From the NCBI GenBank assembly GCA_012274445.1, contig JAAROD010000044.1, positions 1,116,001-1,180,000 on the forward strand: a stretch of 64,000 bases of DNA. Reading direction: 5' to 3'. Both the position numbers and the translations under genes were made by a program. The DNA comes from Sclerotiophoma versabilis. Its lineage: Eukaryota > Ascomycota > Dothideomycetes > Pleosporales > Didymellaceae. This document shows positions 56,469 through 64,000 of the stretch, piece after piece; the first letter of the stretch is position 1, and each line of letters starts with the position of its first letter. The notes below the pieces were generated by a model. The model was not told where the DNA came from. It made no database searches and worked only from the letters and a program-made list of their open reading frames with translations.

Positions 56469-59400
56469 CTAGCCGCGTTCAATATCCGTACTTCCTCTCA
56501 TTCGGAACCCTGTACTGATCCTCTCCACAGGACTAGGCCGCACTTCCACACTTAGCCTACCACCCACGGTAGTTATGCCATTCCCATGAGTAGTGATGTG
56601 TACCGCGTCTTTGCCTGCTGTGCTGCGGCTCGCAGCCGTGCGCAGAGTCGTCCCATTGCCATACTCGTAGGCATTACCAAGGTAGCTCCCGATGCTGCGT
56701 CGCCCGTTGGCGTGCACCATACTGCTCCGTCCAGCGCTGAGTGCTTGGTCGAGCGCACGCATGTCGACCACATAATCGATGCCCATCTTCTCATCGCTAA
56801 CCACTGCGGTGCTGTGCGCATTGTGATGTGTGTGCATAGTGTTGCCCTTCCTATCCCGCCATCTGCGTCTGATCTCGCGGAAGAAGTCCCCGATAGTATC
56901 GAATGAGAGCGCGATGGCGATAAACGGGATTGAGATGGCAAACCCAATTCCAAACATGAACTTGAAGACATACGATATTGGAAGGCTTGGCTCATCGCCG
57001 CCGGGTTTGTGTGGAAACTCCTCGATGTTGATGGTGAAAAGAGCTGCGATAAAGCTCAATGGCAAGAAAATGATAGTTACGATGGTAAATACCATAATGG
57101 TTTGGCTTTGTCGTGCAGTGCCAGCAGCCTGATCGCGTGCAAATCGTGCCTCGAATGCATTGGCATGCTTCTGCTTGAGGTCAAGCAGATCCGTAATGGA
57201 TTTGTAGATGCGTTCTGCTTGCTTGTCCATCCGCTCTAGATCTTTCATGTGGGTATCAATCGTCTTCAACTGGTCTCTGAAGTGTCGCTTCAGATCATGC
57301 TGTCCCTTGCGCTCTTCCTTGTAGATGTCGGTGATAGCGGCTTCGAGGTCTGGAACTACGGAGCGTTGATCTTCAAGGACCTTGGCAATCATGTTGAGTT
57401 CGTCGCGAATGTCTTTCGTCTCCGCTAAAAGATCCGTCTCAGCGCCAATGTCGAGAAGTTTATCGACAAAGAGGGGAGCGTGAGCGAGCGAGGAATCATC
57501 GTTGTAGCCGAAATGCTCCTCCTTGATCGGTGGGTCGGCGAGTGCGTGTGTATGCGTGTGGTGCGGTACATGGCGGCGATTTTGATGCTCCCGGTGCCTG
57601 CCTTCTGCTTCGAGGTGCCGCGAGAATCGGCTTGCCCGTCTATGATGTTGCAACCAGGCTGAAGCTTGAGCTGAGGCGGTGTTGAACTCTTTGAACAGCA
57701 TTGTTTCCATTTCTGTGGCATCGCCAATGCTGCTTTCGAACATGTCCAAGAATTGATATTCTTCATCGCCCACACGGTGCCTGTCAAAAACACCACTACA
57801 GCGCTCAGTGATGATTGTAGCTAAATCATACACGTTGCGTACGGGTTCCTGAGTCTTGCTGTTCAGCCTTTCGATGATACCGTCGAGAACGTTCAATGGA
57901 TCGTTCCGTGGTTGCTGCCATCGCTGAGGGAAAGCAGTCACGATCAAGTCTTTGCCTAAAACCCACATCCAAAGTTGATCGACCATGAAGATCTTGGGAT
58001 CAATGTAATCATTACGTGATGCCTTACATTGATACCTGTATACGACTTGATCTCTATCTCGTGATTGCGTGTCGATGTTGTGGTAGAAGAACTGGTCTAA
58101 GGTTCGACGAACGTGTAATGAAACTTGAGAAGATGACAGATGAGCTCGTAGCAGCATCTCGTCATAAGTTGAAGATCGTCGTAGCGGTTGGATTGCGATA
58201 CGAGGATCGTGCTTGCTGCGTTCCTTCAGCGACTGTGCTCGCGCAATGGCTTCTTGCATTTCCTGTCTCTTGCGATCGGTTTCGAAGTGCAGATATGGCA
58301 TGAAGGTAAATATGTTAGATTTGGCAACAGCGGTAGGGTCCTTTCTACCCGGACTGCCTGGCGATCGAAGAAGTCCACTTTCAGTCATGGGCATGCTGCT
58401 CTTTCGTCTCGGCTGATGATCGTAATGCTTGGTTGGTGTTTCCGTACCACCAGATCGTCCACCCGCCTGCTTGGATCCTCTCCACTTCTGCAATTTACCC
58501 GTCTTGTCCTTTTGCTTGCTCTTGCCTTCCTTTCCGGTCGGGGTACCTGATCCCGTAGTCCAATCAGTTTGATCGGTGCTAACAGTGCCTGTTCGTACTG
58601 GTGCCCGAGAAAACTGAGGCAGTGATGACTCTTGCACACCTGCTATAGAGTCAATGCTTAAACCGAGGCCGTTGTTGACGACTATCTGGGGTGGCCCGTG
58701 TTCTGCACCATCAGATAGATCAGAATCATCATGGTGTTTGGGTGCGCGGGGGGTACTCTGACAAAGTGGTCGCATGAAATGCGAGTGTACTTGCTGACCG
58801 CGATGCTGATGTGTGAACGACCTCTCGAGTGCCCTGAAGCCCTCATGATCGTTCGCACCTTCTTCGATGAATGCCTTGGTCAGCAACGCTTCGACCCAAG
58901 CCATATTGTTTGCGGGAAGATGTATCCATCGGAAACTTGTAGCTTTAGATTCCTTTGGCAAGACCGTCATGGCAGGTTTCCTTGGGTTGATAGCATCTCG
59001 ACCGTAAAGGACCTCATACACTGTTCGCCGTGTAACTTTGTTGTCATTGTGAAAGTTTCCGAAGTCGACGATTGTGGCATCAAACCCATTGCAAGCACCT
59101 AGAGCATCTTCGCTGAGCGTCTCTACGTTGTTTGAAGGAGCCAATATCTGAACGATATCTCGTCTTTTGTTTTGCGCAGCGCGAAGAAATGGAGTTATAC
59201 CGAACGAGTCTCTTGCAGTACGCTTGATGTCTTTCCGTTCCAAAAGACATTGAACGACCTCTAGGTATCCAGCTTGAGCAGCAACGTGTAATGGTGTCAT
59301 GCCGTTCAGCAAACGGGCATTGATGTCTGCTCCAGCACCTAGAAGAACCCTAACTACTTTGACCGTCCCTTGTTCACAGGCATTGTGCAAAGGCGTCCAG

Positions 59401-60179
59401 CTTCCATCACTCTTTGCCATGGCATCGGCCCCGTGTGCGAGCAATGTTTCGACAATATCGTCACGTCCATGCGCAATAGCAAGGTGGATGGGCGCCTTTC
59501 CTCTTCCTTCGACCGCGTTCACATCAGATCTTGGCAGCTTCGGCCGCTCCAGTAGCAGCTTACAGAGCTCGCGTTTGCCCGTACTTGCCGCCCAATGAAG
59601 GGGAGTTCTCTTGCTCTCATCCTGTCCTGGCGGCCCGTCGAGGGCAATGTTCTGGCGCAGCAACAGCTCGACCACGTTGGATCCCCAGTTACAATCTTTG
59701 TCTGCCGCCAGGATGTGTAGAATGTGTCGTCCATTACTGTCCTTTTTGTTTACGTCTGCACCACTCTTGAGCAGCACTTCCATGATGTGAAAGTAGTTTC
59801 TCCATGCGGCAGTCATAAGCGCTGTACGGCCTTGCTTATCCTGTGCATCTACATTCCCACCGAACCTGAGTAGCAGCTGTAGAAGCTTTGGGTGGTTCCT
59901 TTCGACTGCCTTCAGTACCGGCGAGACTCTGCCTCCTGGCGCGCCATCAGGCTTTGCTCCGCTCTCCAGCAAGTATTCGGCGATTTCGACGCTCGTTCGT
60001 TCGACTGCACGCATCAATCCAATGCGCAGCAGGTGTTCGGTAGGTTGCGCCTTAGCTTTGGCCTCCTCGATGATTGCAATGACCTCTCCATGACGCTTCT
60101 TCTCGATTGCATTGAGAAGTAGTGGCTCAACGCGAGCGGAGCCACCGCCATCGCTCGAGCGAGAAGGCGACCGGCCCAT
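56469..60179 (-). CDS. Ankyrin-repeat protein with CorA-like membrane domain
   Basis: Single exon, 1236 aa. Nine or so ankyrin repeats occupy about 20-350, for example GRTALMTAAWRNYFHIMEVL, RTPLHWAASTGKRELCKLLL and MTPLHVAAQAGYLEVVQCLL. A CorA-like domain begins near 415 (SFRWIHLPANNMAWVEALL) and is interrupted by a disordered segment of about 150 residues. It continues through YHNIDTQSRDRDQVVYRY and a long coiled stalk (ERMDKQAERIYKSITDLLDL). Two TM helices follow at about 1028-1050 and 1075-1095. Between them the loop reads NIEEFPHKPGGDEP, with no Gly-Met-Asn. The C-terminal 140 residues are His/Ser-rich and cytosolic. The architecture is frequent in Pezizomycotina; ion transport is unproven. 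The ankyrin part implies regulation by a protein partner. Confidence 0.92.
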   Translation of the reverse strand: MGRSPSRSSDGGGSARVEPLLLNAIEKKRHGEVIAIIEEAKAKAQPTEHLLRIGLMRAVERTSVEIAEYLLESGAKPDGAPGGRVSPVLKAVERNHPKLLQLLLRFGGNVDAQDKQGRTALMTAAWRNYFHIMEVLLKSGADVNKKDSNGRHILHILAADKDCNWGSNVVELLLRQNIALDGPPGQDESKRTPLHWAASTGKRELCKLLLERPKLPRSDVNAVEGRGKAPIHLAIAHGRDDIVETLLAHGADAMAKSDGSWTPLHNACEQGTVKVVRVLLGAGADINARLLNGMTPLHVAAQAGYLEVVQCLLERKDIKRTARDSFGITPFLRAAQNKRRDIVQILAPSNNVETLSEDALGACNGFDATIVDFGNFHNDNKVTRRTVYEVLYGRDAINPRKPAMTVLPKESKATSFRWIHLPANNMAWVEALLTKAFIEEGANDHEGFRALERSFTHQHRGQQVHSHFMRPLCQSTPRAPKHHDDSDLSDGAEHGPPQIVVNNGLGLSIDSIAGVQESSLPQFSRAPVRTGTVSTDQTDWTTGSGTPTGKEGKSKQKDKTGKLQKWRGSKQAGGRSGGTETPTKHYDHQPRRKSSMPMTESGLLRSPGSPGRKDPTAVAKSNIFTFMPYLHFETDRKRQEMQEAIARAQSLKERSKHDPRIAIQPLRRSSTYDEMLLRAHLSSSQVSLHVRRTLDQFFYHNIDTQSRDRDQVVYRYQCKASRNDYIDPKIFMVDQLWMWVLGKDLIVTAFPQRWQQPRNDPLNVLDGIIERLNSKTQEPVRNVYDLATIITERCSGVFDRHRVGDEEYQFLDMFESSIGDATEMETMLFKEFNTASAQASAWLQHHRRASRFSRHLEAEGRHREHQNRRHVPHHTHTHALADPPIKEEHFGYNDDSSLAHAPLFVDKLLDIGAETDLLAETKDIRDELNMIAKVLEDQRSVVPDLEAAITDIYKEERKGQHDLKRHFRDQLKTIDTHMKDLERMDKQAERIYKSITDLLDLKQKHANAFEARFARDQAAGTARQSQTIMVFTIVTIIFLPLSFIAALFTINIEEFPHKPGGDEPSLPISYVFKFMFGIGFAISIPFIAIALSFDTIGDFFREIRRRWRDRKGNTMHTHHNAHSTAVVSDEKMGIDYVVDMRALDQALSAGRSSMVHANGRRSIGSYLGNAYEYGNGTTLRTAASRSTAGKDAVHITTHGNGITTVGGRLSVEVRPSPVERISTGFRMRGSTDIERG

Positions 60180-60760
60180 GGCGAGCGGAGCGTCCGGTCG
60201 TAGAAATTACTGGGGCGGGCGCGATCGTATCGTTCGAGTCGTGATGGGATGAGACGGCGCCTCAACGTAGACGTACGGCGTCGCCCATATTACGCGATGT
60301 TCTCGTCGGTAGCGAGAATCGCCCCTTCAGGTCATGTATAGGAACCGATCGTGTCTGGACATTGTTGCACAGGCGCCACTCAGCGCACGCGGAAGAGCCA
60401 AGCTTGCATAGCCCTGCTGCATCGTGCATCATCACGTGTCGGTGATGATCTGCAATTGTGGCTGGTAGTAGCAGGGACGTCGACGGCTTGGGCAGGTTGC
60501 GAGAAAAGGGAGGAAATGACTGGTGTTTGTACAACTCTATCCATCTCAAGGGTCAAATAGGCAGGGTCCATTCGAGGGCTCAATGCGGCGCCAGCACACC
60601 GAGCCAGGGTGACGTAGAATCAACACGACCGGTCTTTCTCCTCTGCACGTGGCATTTGACGGCCCGTCGGCACGTTCAACCAAGACACGAGGAGTCTCAG
60701 ATGCATCATTGACGTGTCTGACGGCAGTTGTTCAATACGTTGCGGGGAACCGTCAGCCTC
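60180..60760. other. Divergent intergenic region
   Basis: 581 bp between the ankyrin-CorA gene (-) and the aspartic-protease-like gene (+). No specific element identified. Confidence 0.5.
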
Positions 60761-62050
60761 ATGACCACCGTACGGAGCCATGAAACCCGAGGGTATAAAG
60801 CGCTGCCGCTACCCGAAGCCTCAGCCTCGTCGACATCTTCAACATCACACCGGCGGATTTGGAGGAGTTCAACACTCTTCCATCGCGTCCTCGTTGTATT
60901 CTTTGTTATTGCGGTCTACCTTGTTATCTCTACGTCAAAGAGCATGACCTCCACGGACACAACTTTGTCCCAATATACGGAATCGATCTTCCTGCCATAC
61001 ATCTACAGATTCAGCCCAAAACACGTGCCGCAAATCCAGACCACCGTCGACGATGTGGAAATCGAGATGCCGGTTGATACCGGCAGTACGATGACGCTGA
61101 TCGGTGCATCAATTCTACCCAATATCGACAAGAATATAGGAACGCCAGCGCACCATTTCTTCACCAGCAGCAAGATTCTGTATATTGGACGTCTTGTGGA
61201 GCTACCGATCACGTTCCATGGGGAAAGTGGCTCGTATGCCGTTGCAAAAGTGCCAGTTCTTCTGGTCGACAAGAGCTGGACGTGTCCGTGGTACGATCCA
61301 AGCACACCAGCCGGTCGATTTGAATGTCCTCAAGGCCCAAATGGTGAGGACGCTCTTGAACGGGACACATCGAAGATAACATACATGGGCGTTGGTTTCG
61401 GCAGAAACGGACCAAAGGACGGTATGCCATATGCTTCGCCGAAAGTGAACGCATTCTTAAACATCGAGTCGATCAATGGGCGAGTAGTATCGCCCGGATC
61501 CATGAGACTTGGTTATGAGATCTCTTGGCAGGGTGTGCATCTCGGTCTGACGCAAGCAGTCGTCAAAGACTTCCAATTCACCAAGCTTGAGCCTGGGTTG
61601 ACACACAACGAGGACTTAAGGGACTGGGCCATGGTGAAGATGTGCTTCAGCATCGACGGCAAAGGAAAACATTGCGGTCCTGGATTGGTCGACACCGGCA
61701 TCGCCCAGATGTACATTCGAGCTGAAGAGGGCTTTACGATACCGAGTGTGATGATTCGAAACCCAAATCCCAACGGTATAGCTAGAATGGTAAAACGGGT
61801 CAAGCCTGGCACAAAGATTGGGATTAGTTTTCCGACGTTGGATGAACCCGTAATGTCGTATGCCCTTGTAGTTGGTGAGGGCTCGCAGGTCGAGCCGAGT
61901 TACGTCTTTCCAGAAGCGTCACTGCGGCCACCGTTCGTCAACACAGGACGAAACCTGCTCTTCGGCTATTCGATAGCCTTCGACGCAGTTGGTGGGCAGT
62001 TTGGGTTCCGGCCGGTAGATAGCACTTCGAATCCACCATCTGTGCTGTAA
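60761..62050 (+). CDS. Membrane-anchored aspartic-protease-like protein
   Basis: Single exon, 429 aa from the ATG at 60761; an upstream in-frame TTG at 60728 is not a credible start. The N-terminus is cytosolic-looking (GYKALPLPEASAS, then HRRIWRSS). A single TM segment, RVLVVFFVIAVYLVIS, spans about 42-58, so the protein is likely type II with the rest outside or luminal. Two pepsin-type active-site motifs are present: PVDTGSTMTLIG (Asp106) and GLVDTGIAQMYI (Asp311). Their spacing of about 205 residues is near that of pepsins. The second DTG is followed by Ile-Ala rather than Ser/Thr-Ser. Cysteines cluster at about 175-190 and 294-305. There is no propeptide or secretory cleavage site. It resembles a poorly described fungal family; activity is not certain. 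Confidence 0.78.
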   Translation: MTTVRSHETRGYKALPLPEASASSTSSTSHRRIWRSSTLFHRVLVVFFVIAVYLVISTSKSMTSTDTTLSQYTESIFLPYIYRFSPKHVPQIQTTVDDVEIEMPVDTGSTMTLIGASILPNIDKNIGTPAHHFFTSSKILYIGRLVELPITFHGESGSYAVAKVPVLLVDKSWTCPWYDPSTPAGRFECPQGPNGEDALERDTSKITYMGVGFGRNGPKDGMPYASPKVNAFLNIESINGRVVSPGSMRLGYEISWQGVHLGLTQAVVKDFQFTKLEPGLTHNEDLRDWAMVKMCFSIDGKGKHCGPGLVDTGIAQMYIRAEEGFTIPSVMIRNPNPNGIARMVKRVKPGTKIGISFPTLDEPVMSYALVVGEGSQVEPSYVFPEASLRPPFVNTGRNLLFGYSIAFDAVGGQFGFRPVDSTSNPPSVL

Positions 62051-62178
62051 GAAACAGGTCCAGCCTGTTGACAGCATCTTCAGCTCTTCTCCTTATTTGT
62101 TGTGTCCAACTCCAGCACCTCCAAACTTATACCGAGTCCCGTTCCTCTGCCCAGACCGTGGTTGATACATCCATCTAG

Positions 62179-62805
62179 TCACTTGACAGTCAGACTGCGC
62201 ATGGGGCTCTTTGATCCTTCTCTAAGCACCTTATACTCCTCTACTGCCTTTACAATCACAGCGTGTGCCTGTTCGCCGGCCAGACCTGAGATGGCAATAG
62301 CGCCCACGCAGCCTTCTACGCCCTTCACAAAGACAGGGTACCCACCGCCTTCAATTGTATACTTCGCCCACTCATCACCGCTCATAGCATGATGCTCTGC
62401 AAAGCGCTTATAATCCCCATCGAATTGGCAGCTCATGTGCCACGTTGAGTGTCCCCAGCGCAGCACCGTGTTGCGCTTCCTCTGTACCCAGGTCTCGTGG
62501 TCAGGCATGATACCCGGCAGGCTCGGCGAGTGGAAGAGAGTCTGGTTCGCGAAGGAGATGTGTATGAGCGCCGAGGCATCGGCCGAGCGAAGCGTGTTCC
62601 GCAGAATATTGCCAATGACCCACGCATGTTCGCACGTGAAGTGGACGAACGTGAAGGATTTCTCCTCGCGTGCGAGGTCAGCGACATTACGCGTAGGTTT
62701 CGGCAGGGTATCGAACATCGTGTGCGAATCGGGTGCTTCGAGTGTCTTATAGGACGGCGGAAAATCGGGGTTGTTAAGGTGCAGGGAAACAGGATATAGA
62801 TTCAT
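62179..62805 (-). CDS. UPF0303 / HbpS-like (GlcG, DUF336-type) protein
   Basis: Single exon, 208 aa from the ATG at 62805. The HbpS/GlcG-like fold is indicated by the ordered motifs FTFVHFTCEHAWVIGNILRN, ETWVQRKRNTVLRWGHST, HHAMSGDEWAKYTIEGGGYP and GVEGCVGAIAISGLAGEQAH. These last two match the UPF0303 signature of heme-binding/degrading-like proteins in bacteria and fungi. No TM or signal peptide. In fungi its role is unknown; in Streptomyces the relative HbpS is a redox-sensitive partner of a histidine kinase. Length matches the family, with about 25 extra N-terminal residues. It converges on the aspartic-protease-like gene, 128 bp apart. Confidence 0.87.
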   Translation of the reverse strand: MNLYPVSLHLNNPDFPPSYKTLEAPDSHTMFDTLPKPTRNVADLAREEKSFTFVHFTCEHAWVIGNILRNTLRSADASALIHISFANQTLFHSPSLPGIMPDHETWVQRKRNTVLRWGHSTWHMSCQFDGDYKRFAEHHAMSGDEWAKYTIEGGGYPVFVKGVEGCVGAIAISGLAGEQAHAVIVKAVEEYKVLREGSKSPMRSLTVK

Positions 62806-63101
62806 GGACCGACTTCTAAGGGGTGGTTATGGAAAAGATTGACATGTGGCACGACGAAAAGGAGTACGCTCCCAAAAAAGCGCATATACCGGCAGTAGTA
62901 GCGTTAGGTTATGCATCCTGGAGATGAAGGTGGAGCTGCGCGGCTGGTCCCACAAGTTATTGAAGTTTTGCGAAAATGGAAAGTGGAAGCGAGGCGCTTG
63001 TGCTGGATTGAGGTTGATCTGTTTCGCTTTGACATGGTACGACGATTCATCAAACATCAACTTGGATGCGTGTCATGACTCTGTATCAAGCACTTGAACA
63101 G
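62806..63101. other. Short intergenic region
   Basis: 296 bp between two minus-strand genes. It holds the promoter of the UPF0303 gene; nothing else seen. Confidence 0.5.
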
Positions 63102-64000
63102 TCAAGATTTCGACGTTTTCCCGATATCCTTGTAGTCGTCCAGCTTCCTACCAGTCTCGCTTACCACCAGCCACTCCATCAACTTTCGAAACCCAGACCA
63201 GTCATCGTCTTCCTGCGCGGTGTCCGTTCCAACCCTCTTGCGTCTGCTCCAACGGGGATCTCCAGTTTTAAACGTGATGACACAACCTGTGTTATGGGCA
63301 CTATCGAAGTCCCCAATAACGAACTGATCTTGAGCAGCGCGTTTGACAAATATATTGTGTGGCTTCAGGTCGCCGTGCACAATCCCTCGATCATGAAGGC
63401 ATTGAATGCCTGCAGAGACAGACTGGAGACACAGCCTGACATCAAACTTCTGCCGCCGAATGACCAGCTCGTGGAGCGTGCAATCGTATTTCTTGAAGAC
63501 AAGACCTACCACACTGTTGTGTGCCAGTGGTACCTGGATTGGGGCTCCTCGAAAGTCGAACTCGAGCTTGTCACTTACCTGGACACCTAGGTACTCGGCT
63601 ATGTTTGGATGTGGCTGTATTCCTAATCGGTCACAGATGCTTGCTTCGTGTGCTGTAATTTCGCTTGCACGCGGTGTCTGTACGGCAGAAGTGCCTTTCG
63701 TAGTGACAAGATCGAGGATTTTAGTACGCTTGATATGTACATTTTCTCGAACTGGGCTGCGGCTTTTCTCACAGTACAGTGCGAATTGAGCGTTGTATCT
63801 CGGATAGATGTTGGTGAGATCGACGCTATCAATTTGTATTTCAGTCTCGAGATCTGCTACGGATGAATATCTCGTTAGCTGACTGGTGTTTGGGGGCGAC
63901 TTGTCCTCGTACACTACAATGTAGAGTGCTGAGTGATTGTATGCGAGTGAAACTACTGCCTTGCTTGATCTGAGCTTTACGATGCGCCAGTCTACAACTT
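63102..64000 (-). CDS. Atypical protein kinase, N-terminus beyond the window edge
   Basis: The frame is open from 64000 down to the stop at 63102, about 299 residues visible. The upstream end reads WRIVKLRSSKAVVSLAYNHS, without a stop, so the gene continues off the right edge. The kinase core is recognisable: LGIQPHPNIAEYLGVQVSDK (helix C and beta-4), CLHDRGIVHGDLKPHNIFV (catalytic loop with HGD) and VIGDFDSA (DFD in place of DFG). A clear APE motif is missing; TGDPRWSRRKR occupies that place and is followed by DDWSGFRKLMEWLV. The chain ends about 20 residues later, so the C-lobe is short. No beta-3 lysine is obvious. This is either a minimal fungal kinase or a pseudokinase; catalytic Asp and Asn are kept. 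Confidence 0.75.
   Translation of the reverse strand, partial: VVDWRIVKLRSSKAVVSLAYNHSALYIVVYEDKSPPNTSQLTRYSSVADLETEIQIDSVDLTNIYPRYNAQFALYCEKSRSPVRENVHIKRTKILDLVTTKGTSAVQTPRASEITAHEASICDRLGIQPHPNIAEYLGVQVSDKLEFDFRGAPIQVPLAHNSVVGLVFKKYDCTLHELVIRRQKFDVRLCLQSVSAGIQCLHDRGIVHGDLKPHNIFVKRAAQDQFVIGDFDSAHNTGCVITFKTGDPRWSRRKRVGTDTAQEDDDWSGFRKLMEWLVVSETGRKLDDYKDIGKTSKS

Overview
The window is nuclear DNA from a filamentous ascomycete (Pezizomycotina), most likely a Dothideomycete. Genes are dense and lie on both strands. Most introns are 43-63 nt with GTRNGT donors, CTAAC or CTGAC branch points and CAG or TAG acceptors. The proteins are typical of this group: INO80, THO2, an FLR1-type transporter, a 2EXR protein, CorA-like proteins and a hybrid histidine kinase. 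I saw no transposon, rRNA, tRNA or CRISPR array. I rebuilt splice structures by hand; in every multi-exon model with a defined start the joined coding length is a multiple of three.

From 0.1 to 42.4 kb the content is mainly conserved housekeeping genes. In order: a ZUP1/UFSP-type deubiquitinase (-), a mitochondrial 3-hydroxyacyl-thioester dehydratase with an unusual long tail (+), an F-box protein (-), a 2EXR-type protein (+), the ribosome-biogenesis factor BRX1 (-), the INO80 ATPase (+), an FLR1-like drug/H+ antiporter (-), THO2 (-), 5-aminolevulinate synthase (-), an acidic protein with SUMO-interaction-like motifs (-), glutathione synthetase (+), a TM7S3/TM198-like membrane protein with a long cytosolic tail (+), and the Ras palmitoyltransferase subunit ERF4 (+).

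From 43.9 to 64 kb the content shifts to accessory signalling-type genes. These are a tiny three-exon gene (+), a CorA-like membrane protein (+), a protein kinase fused to a von Willebrand A-like domain (+), a GAF hybrid histidine kinase (-), an ankyrin-CorA-like membrane protein (-), a membrane-anchored aspartic-protease-like protein (+), an HbpS/UPF0303-like protein (-) and an atypical kinase cut by the window edge (-). Intergenic gaps there are long (up to 1.8 kb).

The genes do not form one metabolic pathway. Functional links are loose: BRX1, INO80 and THO2 act in gene expression; HTD2 and HEM1 are mitochondrial; GSH2 and the MFS pump suit stress and xenobiotic handling. The most novel material is the right-hand third (kinase-VWA, two CorA-like proteins without a GMN motif, membrane aspartic protease, minimal kinase), the HTD2 tail, and several splice-level oddities: an in-frame intron in THO2, a tandem acceptor in HEM1, and an ERF4 gene with no obvious ATG.
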